This document shows, piece by piece, positions 23,192-32,389 of a stretch of DNA of 48,836 nucleotides. Source of the stretch: Solirubrobacterales bacterium (GTDB taxonomy: Bacteria; Actinomycetota; Thermoleophilia; Solirubrobacterales; Solirubrobacteraceae); assembly GCA_003137075.1 (NCBI GenBank), contig PLES01000181.1:15612-64447 (forward strand), in the 5' to 3' direction. The notes beneath the pieces are model-generated. The model searched no databases. It saw only the letters and a program-made list of their open reading frames with translations, and was not told where the DNA came from. The stretch's first letter is position 1. Each line of letters starts with the position of its first letter. Made by a program: the position numbers and the translations under genes.

Positions 23192-24561
23192 CAGTTCTGT
23201 GAAGAGGTCGTGGTCTGCGATGCCGGCGTGGTTGTCTGCGGGGCTGATGCGGTGGTTTGCGGTGCCGGCGTGGTCGTCGGCGGGCTTGACGTCGCGGTCG
23301 GCGGGGTTGACGTCGTGGTCTGCGGTGCGGGGGTGGTCGTCTGTGGGGTCGAAGTCGTGCTCTGCGATGTGGTCGTCTGCAGGGTTGGCTTCATGGTCCC
23401 CGTTGTCAGGCCCACCGTCTGGGTCGCCGATGTGAGCGGCTGGCTGCCGCCACCGGGCAGGGTGGTATCGGAATTCACGATCCCGCGCTGCAAGTAGACC
23501 TCTCGCTCCGACGCGGTGCCGTTCGGGATAGGCGCGGGGTGCTCGTCTTCGAGTAGGTATCCAGTGGTGGGCGACACGATGATTGTGTCCGTCCCGCTAT
23601 TGGCATAACCCGACGTAAATTGGATTGCGACGCCAGGCCGGCCGAGCTGGTCTGTGCGGTTACCGAGTACCTTCGTTCCTGGCACGTACGACAGCGCTTG
23701 GTACGCCGTTGCGCGCAGTTGCGCGTTGGTCGAGTCCCTCAGGATTGTGAAGAGGCCAGCCCAGAGATCTTCGGGTTGTGCGTCGAGGGAGGCCGTGAGA
23801 TCCGCGAGCAGTGCCTGCGGGCCACTTGGCCGCTCAGTTCCAGCGACGACGTCTTTTTGTAGCTGCGATGAGAATGACCCATCTTCCTTGGGGCCGCGGG
23901 GCGGGTACACCCAGTCGTAGAGAAGCCCCGGAGCCGTTGTGTTCCCAGCTGGGAAATCCGCGTCGTCCGACTTGGAGAACTCGCTTTCGAACGCGGACTT
24001 GTTGGCGAGGTAGTTCGCTTGGTCCTGCGGAGTGGCGAACGAGATGCCGTCGCTCGTTATCCGTTCCCTCCCCTCGCCGGCAAGCTTCGGCGCGTCCCAG
24101 TCCTGCAGGGTTTGGTCGTACGTGAAGTCGACGCTCGCGTTCCCAAAAGAGAGGTCCGCGGTGATTTCGCTCTTGTACGCCAGGTATTCCAACTGGCCGG
24201 GACCGGGCGTCAGCTGGCCAGCGGCCGCGCGAGCGACCTTGCCGAGCTGCGCGGCAGCCGCCGGCGACACCGCAAGCGGCAAGCCTGAGCTTCCCGTTCC
24301 ACCCGTCAGCGTCTCAACACCCACTAGTGATGCGACGGCCAGGGCCGTCGTTGCCGCCCCGAGCGTGATCCATCGCCGCCGGTACACAGGCCGCCGGACC
24401 AAGTGCGACGGTGCGTCCCGATGCGCGCCCGACTCCACGCTGCGGCGTACCGAAGCGAGCGCCGCACGAACGCCCTCATCCTCAAGCGCAGCGCGACTGA
24501 CGGGGTTGCTCTTATGGAGCCGGTAGTCCAGCTCGTTCTCCGACAGCATTTCTCTATCCAC
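23191..24561 (-). CDS. CU044_5270-type membrane-anchored protein with Thr/Pro-rich tail
   Basis: The 456-residue protein has a cytoplasmic N-terminus (about 1-65) and one membrane helix (WITLGAATTALAVASLVGV). An extracellular domain of about 300 residues resembles the actinobacterial CU044_5270 family, usually encoded next to an ECF sigma factor. About 75 C-terminal residues are Thr/Pro/Gln-rich repeats of the type PQTTTPAPQTTTS, probably a flexible wall-spanning stalk. AAAGGAG precedes the ATG. It overlaps the sigma-factor start by one base. A role as a sensor or anti-sigma partner is inference; the N-terminus shows no clear zinc anti-sigma motif. Confidence 0.75.
   Translation of the reverse strand: MDREMLSENELDYRLHKSNPVSRAALEDEGVRAALASVRRSVESGAHRDAPSHLVRRPVYRRRWITLGAATTALAVASLVGVETLTGGTGSSGLPLAVSPAAAAQLGKVARAAAGQLTPGPGQLEYLAYKSEITADLSFGNASVDFTYDQTLQDWDAPKLAGEGRERITSDGISFATPQDQANYLANKSAFESEFSKSDDADFPAGNTTAPGLLYDWVYPPRGPKEDGSFSSQLQKDVVAGTERPSGPQALLADLTASLDAQPEDLWAGLFTILRDSTNAQLRATAYQALSYVPGTKVLGNRTDQLGRPGVAIQFTSGYANSGTDTIIVSPTTGYLLEDEHPAPIPNGTASEREVYLQRGIVNSDTTLPGGGSQPLTSATQTVGLTTGTMKPTLQTTTSQSTTSTPQTTTPAPQTTTSTPPTATSSPPTTTPAPQTTASAPQTTTPASQTTTSSQN
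23196..23400 (-). repeat. Tandem repeats encoding Thr/Pro/Gln-rich stalk
   Basis: The 3' end of the membrane-protein gene is built of imperfect repeats of roughly 24-30 bases, reading gtggtctgcggtgccggcg and variants on the plus strand. Such tracts change copy number easily and are prone to assembly error. Confidence 0.6.
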
Positions 24562-24732
24562 GGTGGTCTCCTTTAGAAGCTCTCACCTATACATCTCTGC
24601 GAAGGCCGATTTCATTTCGCGCGCATCTTCACGCCGAAGATCAGGCCGTGGGCGGCGAGCGCGATTGTCCGCCGAGGGACTGGAGGTGCTGCCGGGCTCA
24701 ACCTCGAGAACCCGAATGCCGAAAAGTGATTT

Positions 24733-25755
24733 ATGAGTGCGCTTTCCGAGACTCGCACGCTTGCGATTATCGAAACCCAGAGCGCGATCGCCGCGAGATC
24801 ACCGACTTTGGACGGGGTGATGGCGCTGGTCGTGTCTCGCGCGCAGCAGATCACAGGTGCCGCTGCGGGCGTGGTACTGCTGAACCAGGGTAATGAGATG
24901 GTCTATCACGTGGTCAGCGGCGCTGCCGAGCCTTTCGCCGGCATGCGTTTGGACGTGACCGCGAGCCTTTCAGGTCGCTGCGTGCTTCAGAACGAGGTGC
25001 TGCTCTGCGACGACGCCAGCGATGACCCGCGAGTCGACCGTGAGGCCTGCCTGAAAGTGAGCGCCAGGTCGATACTTTGTGCCCCGCTGATTCATGGCGA
25101 ACAGACAGTCGGCGTGTTGGCGGTGTATGACCCCAACGCGTATGTCTTCGGGGAGGCGGACGTGACCACGCTGCGCGTTCTCGCTGGGATCATCGCGACT
25201 GCGATGGCCTACACGGGCAAGTTCGAGCCACATCGTCGCGAGAGCAGTCACGATCCGCTGACCGGATTGCCAAACCGTCAAGCGTTCGACGAGCAACTCG
25301 AGCGGGAGATCGCCCGTGCAAGCCGCTACAGAGGCAAGCTGACCCTGTGCCTGGCAGATCTCGACGGCCTACAGGCAATCAACGACAACCGCGGGCTTGC
25401 CGCGGGCGATGCCGTCTTACGCACCGTTGCGACCATGCTGAGGCGGCTCCGCGACAGCGACCAGGCGTTCCGCTTCGACGGCGGCAAGTTCGCCGTGATC
25501 TTCCCAGGCGTCGACTACGTCAGGGCGCGGACAGCCGTATGTCGCGCGCAAAAGGCCGTTGAGCGCGATCCTGTATGTCTGGGAGTTGCTCTCTCCTGGG
25601 GGCTCGCGGGTCTCTCAACGGACGACGAGGAGACGCTCTTGGCGCGGGCAGACGCGGCGCTCTACAAGGGCAAGGAAGACGCGCGTCGCACGCCCGTCTC
25701 GTCGGACACCCGGCGCGACCAGCTGGCCGCCGGCGCATATAGCGCTAAGCGATAG
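24733..25755 (+). CDS. GAF-domain protein with degenerate GGDEF domain
   Basis: The 340-residue protein has a GAF sensor domain (about 15-160) and a GGDEF-fold domain (about 165-330). The latter begins with the standard DPLTGLPNR (174-182) and has the metal-site region DLDGLQAIND. The signature loop is DGGKF (249-253) instead of GGDEF, so the catalytic Asp/Glu are missing and cyclase activity is unlikely. An inhibitory-site RxxD (RDSD, 240-243) is kept at the normal five-residue spacing, so it may bind c-di-GMP as a receptor. No ribosome binding site stands out. It has no operon partner. Confidence 0.85.
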   Translation: MSALSETRTLAIIETQSAIAARSPTLDGVMALVVSRAQQITGAAAGVVLLNQGNEMVYHVVSGAAEPFAGMRLDVTASLSGRCVLQNEVLLCDDASDDPRVDREACLKVSARSILCAPLIHGEQTVGVLAVYDPNAYVFGEADVTTLRVLAGIIATAMAYTGKFEPHRRESSHDPLTGLPNRQAFDEQLEREIARASRYRGKLTLCLADLDGLQAINDNRGLAAGDAVLRTVATMLRRLRDSDQAFRFDGGKFAVIFPGVDYVRARTAVCRAQKAVERDPVCLGVALSWGLAGLSTDDEETLLARADAALYKGKEDARRTPVSSDTRRDQLAAGAYSAKR

Positions 25756-26084
25756 CTCCAGGCACCGGCGGCGAGTCGCGCTAATCGGGGGCGTTGGGCT
25801 CCCGAGATGCGAGGACTGCGTAGGTCCCTGCCGGGTGCGCGCAAGCTTGTAGCCAGGCCCAAAGGATCGAAACGGCTCATCCGCGCGAAAAGTTCGGCGT
25901 TTCTTCACTGAATCACAAGATCTCCGAACCTTCAGTGGACAGATCCGTGGATATCTGCGAAACCTTTTCAGAGCGACGATTGCACGGACCCCCGCGCGTG
26001 AGTCGCACCGGGCCGACCTCGACCTGATCACTGACCGCACCCGCGGCAGCTACCAACCGAGCATTTCCCAAGGAGCTGACCCAG
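25756..26084. promoter_or_regulatory. Upstream region of isocitrate lyase
   Basis: These 329 bases hold no gene. A perfect inverted repeat, CACTGAA at 25906-25912 and TTCAGTG at 25931-25937, may be a regulator site or a stem-loop. AAGGAG at 26069-26074 is the ribosome binding site of the lyase. Confidence 0.4.
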
Positions 26085-28388
26085 ATGACAACCCTCTCAG
26101 ACATTGCCCCGAACACCTTCGATGAGAACGTCGCGAACGTTCAGGCGTTCATCGACGACGAGCGCTTCTCTGGCGTGACGCGGCTCTATTCGGCCCGCCA
26201 GGTTGCCGAACAGCAGGGCACGATTCCGACCGATTATCGAGTGGCACGTGAGAACGCTGCCGCGTTCTACGCGCGGCTCCGCGAGCTGTTTGCGGAGGGC
26301 AAATCGATCACGACGTTCGGTCCGTACTCGCCTAGCCAGGCGGTGACGATGAAGCGCATGGGGATCGAGGGCATCTACCTCGGCGGATGGGCGACCTCTG
26401 CCAAGGGATCCATCACCGAAGATCCGGGCGCTGACCTCGCGAGCTACCCGCTCTCCCAGGTTCCAGATGAGGCGGCGTCGATCGTCCGCGCGCTGCTGAC
26501 TGCAGATCGGAATCAGGCCTTCACGCGCTCGCGCATGACACCTGAGCAGCTGGAGGCCGCTCCCGCTGCGATCGACTACCGGCCATTCATCGTCGCCGAC
26601 GCCGACACCGGCCACGGCGGCGACGCGGCGGTCCGCAACCTGATCCGACGTTTCGTCGAGGTCGGCGTGACCGGCTACCACATCGAGGACCAGCGTCCCG
26701 GAACCAAGAAATGCGGCCATCAGGGCGGCAAGGTCCTGGTGGGTGTCGACGAGCAGATCAAGCGGCTCAACGCGGCCCGTTTCCAGCTCGACACGATGGG
26801 CGTTCCTGGCATCATCGTTGCCCGTACCGACGCCGAGGCGGCGAACCTGCTGGACAACTCGGGTGACGAGCGTGACCACGCCTACATCCTTGGCGCGACG
26901 ACGGCGAACATGCCGTCCTACAAGCTGACGACGCTCGCTTTGATGCGTCTGTTCTTCAACGCCGGTCACGAGATCTTCAACGGCTTCAGGCTCTATCAGG
27001 TCACAGACGCTGAGTACGCTGCCGCCGACGTCTGGCTCGAGAAGACTGGCCTGCGCAGTCAGGCGCAGGAGACGGCCGCCGCCGTCAGTGGCGCGGAGGA
27101 ACCGCGCGTTGAGGAGGCGTACGACAAGCTCGCCACCGCGATGGTCGAGCGCTGGGAGCTCGACGCCGGCCTGATGACGATCGGCGAAGCGGTGCTCGCG
27201 GCGATCAAGACCCAGGAGGAAGACGGAACCAGGGCCCCGATCAGCGTTGAAGAGTGGTCGACGTTCGCGAAGACCGCGTCTTTCTGGAGCGTGCGCGACA
27301 AGGCGGCTGAACTGGGGGTCGACTTCTACTGGGACGCAGAGGTTGCTCGCACGCCCGAGGGCTTCTACCAGGTCCGGGGTGGCCTCGAATACGCGATCTG
27401 CAAGTCACTCTCGGTCGCTCCATACGCCGACATCATCTGGATGGAAACAGCGTCCGCCGACATTCACGAGGCGCAGGAGTTCGCCGACGCGATCCACGCA
27501 CAGTTCCCTAATCAGCTGCTCGCGTATAACCTCTCGCCGTCTTTCAACTGGGATTCCACCGGGATGACCGACGATCAGATGCGCGCCTTCCCGCAGGAGC
27601 TGGGCAAGGCCGGCTTTGTGTTCAACTTCATCACCTACGGCGGGCACCAGATCGACGGCGTCGCAGCAGAAGAGTTCTCGACCGCGCTGCTACACGAAGG
27701 CATGCTCGCGCTCGCCCAGGTGCAGCGCAAGCTTCGCCTGCTCGAGTCGCCGTATCGCACGCCGCAGAGCCATGTCGGCGGCCCGCGTCTCGACGCCGCC
27801 CTCGCCGCCTCATCGGCGCGCACCGCGACGACCAAGGCGATGGGCAAGGGTTCGACGCAGGTCCAGCACCTGGTCCAGACCGAACTGCCGAAGAAGGTGC
27901 TCGAGGATTGGCTCGCAGACGCCGTCGAAGTCAACGACCTAGACGCGCAATTCAAGGTGCGCCTGAGGCCAAGTCATGAAGGCGCGGACCTGCTTGAGCT
28001 CGAAGTGCTCGACGGGAACGACGAGAAGAAGTTGAACGTCGTGTTCGCGCCGATCCACGACCGCCGCGGCCGTACGATCCTCTCGGTTCGAGACCAGAAC
28101 ACGTTCGATACCGCGCTGCGTCAGAAGCGACTGATGACGCTCGTGCACCTCTACCTGCTCGACCGCTACAAGGTCAGCACCGTCCACTACGTCGCGCCAA
28201 CCGACGACAACGCCGCGCAATGCGAGCGGATGAAGGCCTGGGGCATCTACAGCAGCGTCAGCAACGAGGTCGGCGCGATCATCGTCGCCCAGGTCGATCT
28301 CGAGGCGGTCAACATGCTGACCGCCTCAGGCAGCGGTGGGGTCTCCAACCTAGTCCGCAAACAGGATCTGACCCCGGCCTCAGCATAG
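26085..28388 (+). CDS. aceA: Isocitrate lyase, long ICL2-type
   Basis: The 767-residue enzyme splits isocitrate to glyoxylate and succinate in the glyoxylate shunt, and may also act on methylisocitrate. The active-site loop KKCGH is at 208-212, with DADTGHGG (172-179) and the later YNLSPSFNW. Its length matches mycobacterial ICL2 (about 766) and is far above the usual 430 residues. The extra C-terminal domain (about 600-767) is known in ICL2 to give activation by acetyl- or propionyl-CoA. The gene is monocistronic and ends in a strong hairpin. It allows growth on fatty acids or acetate. Confidence 0.95.
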   Translation: MTTLSDIAPNTFDENVANVQAFIDDERFSGVTRLYSARQVAEQQGTIPTDYRVARENAAAFYARLRELFAEGKSITTFGPYSPSQAVTMKRMGIEGIYLGGWATSAKGSITEDPGADLASYPLSQVPDEAASIVRALLTADRNQAFTRSRMTPEQLEAAPAAIDYRPFIVADADTGHGGDAAVRNLIRRFVEVGVTGYHIEDQRPGTKKCGHQGGKVLVGVDEQIKRLNAARFQLDTMGVPGIIVARTDAEAANLLDNSGDERDHAYILGATTANMPSYKLTTLALMRLFFNAGHEIFNGFRLYQVTDAEYAAADVWLEKTGLRSQAQETAAAVSGAEEPRVEEAYDKLATAMVERWELDAGLMTIGEAVLAAIKTQEEDGTRAPISVEEWSTFAKTASFWSVRDKAAELGVDFYWDAEVARTPEGFYQVRGGLEYAICKSLSVAPYADIIWMETASADIHEAQEFADAIHAQFPNQLLAYNLSPSFNWDSTGMTDDQMRAFPQELGKAGFVFNFITYGGHQIDGVAAEEFSTALLHEGMLALAQVQRKLRLLESPYRTPQSHVGGPRLDAALAASSARTATTKAMGKGSTQVQHLVQTELPKKVLEDWLADAVEVNDLDAQFKVRLRPSHEGADLLELEVLDGNDEKKLNVVFAPIHDRRGRTILSVRDQNTFDTALRQKRLMTLVHLYLLDRYKVSTVHYVAPTDDNAAQCERMKAWGIYSSVSNEVGAIIVAQVDLEAVNMLTASGSGGVSNLVRKQDLTPASA

Positions 28389-28402
28389 GGTGCGCGGGTT
28401 CT

Positions 28403-28431
28403 CTGGGCGGCGGCCGCACGCCGCCGCCCAG
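28403..28431 (+). terminator. Strong terminator hairpin after isocitrate lyase
   Basis: CTGGGCGGCGGC at 28403-28414 pairs perfectly with GCCGCCGCCCAG at 28420-28431 over a five-base loop. It starts 14 bases after the stop. No T run follows, as is common in high-GC actinobacteria. Confidence 0.65.
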
Positions 28432-28512
28432 CACGCATGGGCCCGAGAACCTTCGCAATCTTTTGCTCGGGCCGTTACCCGGTCTTGCGAGCGCCGCTTT
28501 TGGCCGGGCGCT

Positions 28513-28971
28513 TTAGCTGCCTTCAGGCTGGTTCGCAATGGCCGCAAAGGTGGGAAGGTAGATGTGCTGAGGGACGATCCGAACGATCACTCGTTCTGCC
28601 CCGGGTTCGGGTGGAGGAGTGGCGCCGCCCATGTGGAGGTCGTACATCTCTTGGTGAAATTTCCCTTGTGGATCGTCGGTGAGTTGCACGGTGCCGGAGA
28701 TGGCCGCGTAGTTCGGGCCGTCGCCGGCGTGGTTTGGGCGGTCGGTCGGGAGTCCGTGGATGAGCAGGTTGACACGGGGATCGCGGCTCATGTTGATCGT
28801 TTTGCGACGTGCTTTGATGGTGCTGAACAGGATGTCGCCGCCGTCAGGTTTGACGAAGATCACCGACGTTTGGGGCTTCCCGTCCGGATCAGCGGTGCTG
28901 AGGACACTGAGATGGCTGCCGTGAAGGATGTGGCGCACGGCCTCGGGGAGATTCTTATCTGGAGAGGACAT
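28513..28971 (-). CDS. PPOX-class F420-dependent oxidoreductase
   Basis: The 152-residue split-barrel protein shows the usual opening (LSVLSTADPDGKPQTSVIFVKPDGGDILFST) and KARRKTINMSRDPRVNLLI, typical of small flavin/F420-binding PPOX proteins in actinobacteria. These reduce diverse substrates or bind the deazaflavin F420; the substrate here is unknown. It is divergent from a SigX5-type sigma factor with 82 bp between the starts, so the sigma factor may control it. Confidence 0.85.
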   Translation of the reverse strand: MSSPDKNLPEAVRHILHGSHLSVLSTADPDGKPQTSVIFVKPDGGDILFSTIKARRKTINMSRDPRVNLLIHGLPTDRPNHAGDGPNYAAISGTVQLTDDPQGKFHQEMYDLHMGGATPPPEPGAERVIVRIVPQHIYLPTFAAIANQPEGS

Positions 28972-29053
28972 ACATGTTTGGACTCGCGAAGAGACGCGGA
29001 CGAATCGTTGGCGCGCCGATTCCTTTCAAGACCCACGAGAGTCAACATTGGCG

Positions 29054-30115
29054 ATGGCTATTAACGACCGGCAGCCAGGGCGTTTCGAGGCAGCGACCGA
29101 TCCGTTGCGGCGGGAGATGCTCGCTCACTGCTACCGCATGACCGGCTCGCTCCAGGACGCCGAGGACTTGGTTCAGGAGACCTACCTGCGGGCCTGGCGG
29201 GCATTTGACCGTTTCGAGTCACGCTCCTCGGTGCGGACCTGGCTTTACCGGATCGCTACTAACGCATGCCTGACCTTCCTGACCGGCGCACCGCGACGGT
29301 CGTTGCCGTCCGGGCTCGTCCCGCCATCCTCAGACCCCTACGGGCCAGCCGTCCCTTCATCCAGTGACGTCTCATGGCTGGAACCAGTCCCCGACACGCT
29401 GGTCATTGATGAGCGAGCCGACCCCGCGACGGTGACCGCCGCACGCCAGAGCGTGCGTCTCGCGCTCGTTGCGGCCGCACAGATTCTCCCGCCGCGGCAG
29501 CGCGCGGCTTTCTTTCTCTGCGACATCCTTGACCAATCCGGGGCCGAGGCGGCCGAGGTGCTTGGCATCTCGGTCCCGGCCTTGAAAAGCCTGCTCCAGC
29601 GGGCACGGGCGCGACTCAACCAGCAGACCATCGGCGACGAGCAGTTCGCCGAACCCACCGACAAGCGGGCGCGATCAGTCCTAGACCGTTACATGGCGGC
29701 GTTCGAGCAGTCAGATATCGCGGCCATCGAGCGCCTGTTGGCAGACGACGCGATTCTCGAGATGACGGGCGCCGCCACCTGGTTCTCAGGCAAAGCGACA
29801 TGCGTTCCATTTATCGCCACGCAAGCCATCGGGCCGCCGGGCACCTGGCGAATGTTTCCGCTTCACGTCAACGGCCAACTCGGGGCCGCCGCCTATCTCC
29901 TAGCCGAGGATGGCAGCTACCACCCATACGGGATCGCTGTACTGGCCACGACCCTTACCCACCTCAGCCGAATCTCGCTGTTCGCCGAGCCCATGCTGCC
30001 AAAGCGTTACGGCAAGTTCGGAGTTAACGCGCGGAGCTCACCAGTCGGGCTTTCATCACTTGGTAAGTATGCGCTTAGTCACGAAGCTGCAGGCGCCAAC
30101 CCAGTCGAAGGGTAA
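29054..30115 (+). CDS. SigX5-type ECF sigma factor with SnoaL-like C-terminal domain
   Basis: The 353-residue product starts with sigma region 2 (LLAHCYRMTGSLQDAEDLVQETYLRAW, then FESRSSVRTWLYRIATNACL). Region 4 follows (LPPRQRAAFFLCDILDQSGAEAAEVLGISVPALKSLLQRARARL, about 150-195). The rest (about 210-320) is a SnoaL/NTF2-like domain. In this TIGR02960-type family the C-terminal domain usually regulates the sigma factor in place of an anti-sigma protein. The ATG at 29054 is used; a TTG at 29048, better spaced from GAGAG, is an alternative. The last 25 residues run beyond the usual family end. Confidence 0.87.
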   Translation: MAINDRQPGRFEAATDPLRREMLAHCYRMTGSLQDAEDLVQETYLRAWRAFDRFESRSSVRTWLYRIATNACLTFLTGAPRRSLPSGLVPPSSDPYGPAVPSSSDVSWLEPVPDTLVIDERADPATVTAARQSVRLALVAAAQILPPRQRAAFFLCDILDQSGAEAAEVLGISVPALKSLLQRARARLNQQTIGDEQFAEPTDKRARSVLDRYMAAFEQSDIAAIERLLADDAILEMTGAATWFSGKATCVPFIATQAIGPPGTWRMFPLHVNGQLGAAAYLLAEDGSYHPYGIAVLATTLTHLSRISLFAEPMLPKRYGKFGVNARSSPVGLSSLGKYALSHEAAGANPVEG

Positions 30116-30211
30116 GCGCTCATGCTCACATGACGACGCCGACGAAGCGAGATCGCACGGTGCCGACTGTAAGCTCAAGATTCGGTACAACCCCGCCCAT
30201 TGGAGAGGTCA

Positions 30212-30442
30212 GTGACGCACACCGAAACCAACGTTCAACGGCCGTTGTGGCGATCGCCGCGAGCGACCGCTCTGATCGCGATCAGCCTGGGGACGGTCGG
30301 CGTGGCGCAGCGCGACATTCACCGTCGCGCATCCTCTGAGATTCGAGGCAGCAAAGTGCTTTGGCGTCTGGTCTCGCTCAACGCCGTCGGCGCGCTTGCC
30401 TACCTCAAGTGGGGCAGGACCGACTCGATAACCAGCGATTGA
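30212..30442 (+). CDS. Small two-helix membrane protein, PLDc_N-like
   Basis: The 76-residue protein has two probable membrane segments (ATALIAISLGTVGVA and VLWRLVSLNAVGALAYLKWG). The end, WRLVSLNAVGALAYLKWGR, resembles the PLDc_N module found at the start of cardiolipin synthases and as small free proteins in actinobacteria. The GTG start follows GGAGAGG closely; a TTG at 30200 is possible. The function is unknown. It lies 24 bp before a DUF427 gene and probably shares its transcript. Confidence 0.6.
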   Translation: MTHTETNVQRPLWRSPRATALIAISLGTVGVAQRDIHRRASSEIRGSKVLWRLVSLNAVGALAYLKWGRTDSITSD

Positions 30443-30466
30443 CGAACCACAAGAGAGGACAAAGGC

Positions 30467-30769
30467 ATGAATGCATCGATTGACGGAGTCGTCGTAGCTG
30501 AGGCAAGCGACGCTGATCTGATCACGATTGAGGGCAACTACTACTTTCCGCCGTCGTCGCTGAAAGCTGAAGCCTTCAGCGACAGTGCGACGCCGTACAC
30601 CTGCCCATGGAAAGGCGTCGCCCAGTACCACGACATCACCGCCGCCGGTTCAACCCACCATGACGCCGCGTGGAGCTACCCAACCCCGTACCCGGCCTCG
30701 TTTGACCGAGTCGGCGGCGACTACAGCGGCTATGTCGCGTTCGACAAGCGACAAGTCACGGTCAGCTGA
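30467..30769 (+). CDS. DUF427 domain protein
   Basis: The 100-residue protein matches the DUF427 family, seen in EGNYYFPPSSL and TPYTCPWKGVAQYHDI and in the closing SFDRVGGDYSGYVAFDKRQVTV. The fold is a small beta-barrel; the function is not established. GAGAGGACAAAGGC precedes the ATG. It has the full length for the family. Confidence 0.85.
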   Translation: MNASIDGVVVAEASDADLITIEGNYYFPPSSLKAEAFSDSATPYTCPWKGVAQYHDITAAGSTHHDAAWSYPTPYPASFDRVGGDYSGYVAFDKRQVTVS

Positions 30770-30949
30770 GCGAAGCCTGCCCCCCGCGGGCATCAAGAAA
30801 TGGTTGCCCGTTTTGTGCTTCCCGGCCAGAAGCCGGGTGCGAGCTTTGTCAGGCCGATGGCTTCGAAAGCGGCTGTACACGCAATCCTGCGGTAGAACAT
30901 CCCTTGCGGGACCGCGGTCGCGGTCAAAACCAAGCCGACTGGAGTGGAT

Positions 30950-32335
30950 ATGGCCGTCAATTCGCCTGTAGTGCTCGATCCCGAGCGGGTTCAGAAGCTG
31001 ATTGAACGCGAGAGCGCGGCGCTCGACGAGCGCACCCGCGGCTCGGCTGAGATGTACAAGCGCGCACGCAACTCACTCAGCGGCGGCGTCGCGTCCACTT
31101 ATCAGAGCCGCGACCCGTGGCCGATATACCTCACCACCGGCCAGGGGCCGACCGTACGTGACGTAGATGGAAACCAGATGTGGGATTTCCATAACGGCTT
31201 CGGCTCGATGGTTCAAGGCCACGCCCATCCGGCGATCAATAAGGCTGTCGCGGAGCGTGTGTCTCTGGGCACCCACTTCGCCGCCACCACTGAGGACGGA
31301 GTAGTCGTGGCCGAGGAGCTGCAGCGTCGCTGGGGTCTTGAGCAATGGCGCTTCGTGAACTCCGGCTCCGAAGCGACGATGGATGCGATCCGGATCGCCC
31401 GCGCCTACACCGGCCGCGACACGATCATGAAGATCTTCGGGTCATACCATGGTCATCACGATGCGGTGATGGTCTCGATCGGCGTTCCGTATGACCGCAT
31501 CGGAGACCGCGAGAACTACGCTTCGCTCCCCTACGGCGGTGGCATCCCCAAGGCCGTCAGCGACCTCACCATCGCGGTCCCGTTCAACGACGCCGGCGCG
31601 ATGGAACGGCGGATTGAGCGCCTTGATGCCGAAGGCCGCAAGCCTGCCTGCGTGATCATGGAAGCGGCGATGATGAACCTCGGCGTGGTCCTGCCGCAGG
31701 ACGGCTACCTCGCCGAGGTCAGGGAGATCACCCGCCGTCACGGTGTCGTACTGATCTTCGACGAGGTCAAGACCGGGCTGGCGATCGCGGCCGGTGGCGC
31801 GACCGAGCGCTTCGCAGTCAAACCGGACCTGGTCACACTCGCCAAGACCCTTGGTGGTGGCCTGCCCGCAGGCGCCATCGGCGGGAGTGCAGAGGTGATG
31901 CACGTGGTTGAGGACGGCACCGTCTTCCAGGTCGGCACCTACAACGGCAATCCGCTGACGATGGCCGCCGCGCGTGCCAGCCTGCTTGAAGTCCTGACCC
32001 CGGAGGCCTACCGCCATATGGATGCCCTGAACGACCGGATCGTCTCAGGCTGCCAGACCGTGATCGAGCGGTACGGCCTTCCCGGATACGCGGTGGGGAT
32101 CAGCGCCAAGGGTTGCGTGACCTTCTCAACCGTCCCGATCGTGGACTACGAGAGCTTCAAGGCCAACCAGGACGTCGCGGTCACCGAGCTCGCTTGGCTC
32201 TTCAACATGAACCGCGGGATCTTCATGACCCCCGGCCGTGAAGAGGAGTGGACGCTTTCAGTCACGCACACCGATGAGGCGATCGACGCCTACGTGGCCG
32301 TCTTCGACGAGATGGCGAGCGAGCTCACCGCTTAG
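30950..32335 (+). CDS. Class III aminotransferase, glutamate-1-semialdehyde aminomutase-like
   Basis: The 461-residue PLP enzyme has the class III motifs: FVNSGSEATMDAIRIARAYTG, a cofactor-binding Asp in LIFDEVKTG, and the Schiff-base Lys299 in LAKTLGGGLPAGAIGG. It resembles HemL most but is longer than HemL (about 430) at the N-terminus, and no tetrapyrrole genes are near. It is more likely a paralogue, for example a beta-amino-acid or omega-aminotransferase. The ATG at 30950 is preceded by GGAG at the right spacing. It is monocistronic. Confidence 0.85.
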   Translation: MAVNSPVVLDPERVQKLIERESAALDERTRGSAEMYKRARNSLSGGVASTYQSRDPWPIYLTTGQGPTVRDVDGNQMWDFHNGFGSMVQGHAHPAINKAVAERVSLGTHFAATTEDGVVVAEELQRRWGLEQWRFVNSGSEATMDAIRIARAYTGRDTIMKIFGSYHGHHDAVMVSIGVPYDRIGDRENYASLPYGGGIPKAVSDLTIAVPFNDAGAMERRIERLDAEGRKPACVIMEAAMMNLGVVLPQDGYLAEVREITRRHGVVLIFDEVKTGLAIAAGGATERFAVKPDLVTLAKTLGGGLPAGAIGGSAEVMHVVEDGTVFQVGTYNGNPLTMAAARASLLEVLTPEAYRHMDALNDRIVSGCQTVIERYGLPGYAVGISAKGCVTFSTVPIVDYESFKANQDVAVTELAWLFNMNRGIFMTPGREEEWTLSVTHTDEAIDAYVAVFDEMASELTA

Positions 32336-32389
32336 GCAGTCGATCGAAACGGAGGCTAGAAACCAGCAGCGAGACGACGGCGCCTGACA

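Noticed and set aside
23196-23400. Repeat tract considered as a CRISPR-like array
   Set aside because: The units are imperfect, contiguous and in frame with a Thr/Pro-rich protein tail, with no spacers.
30944-32335. Annotation of the aminotransferase as the haem-pathway hemL
   Set aside because: The motifs fit glutamate-1-semialdehyde aminomutase, but the longer N-terminus and lack of haem genes nearby make a paralogue more likely.
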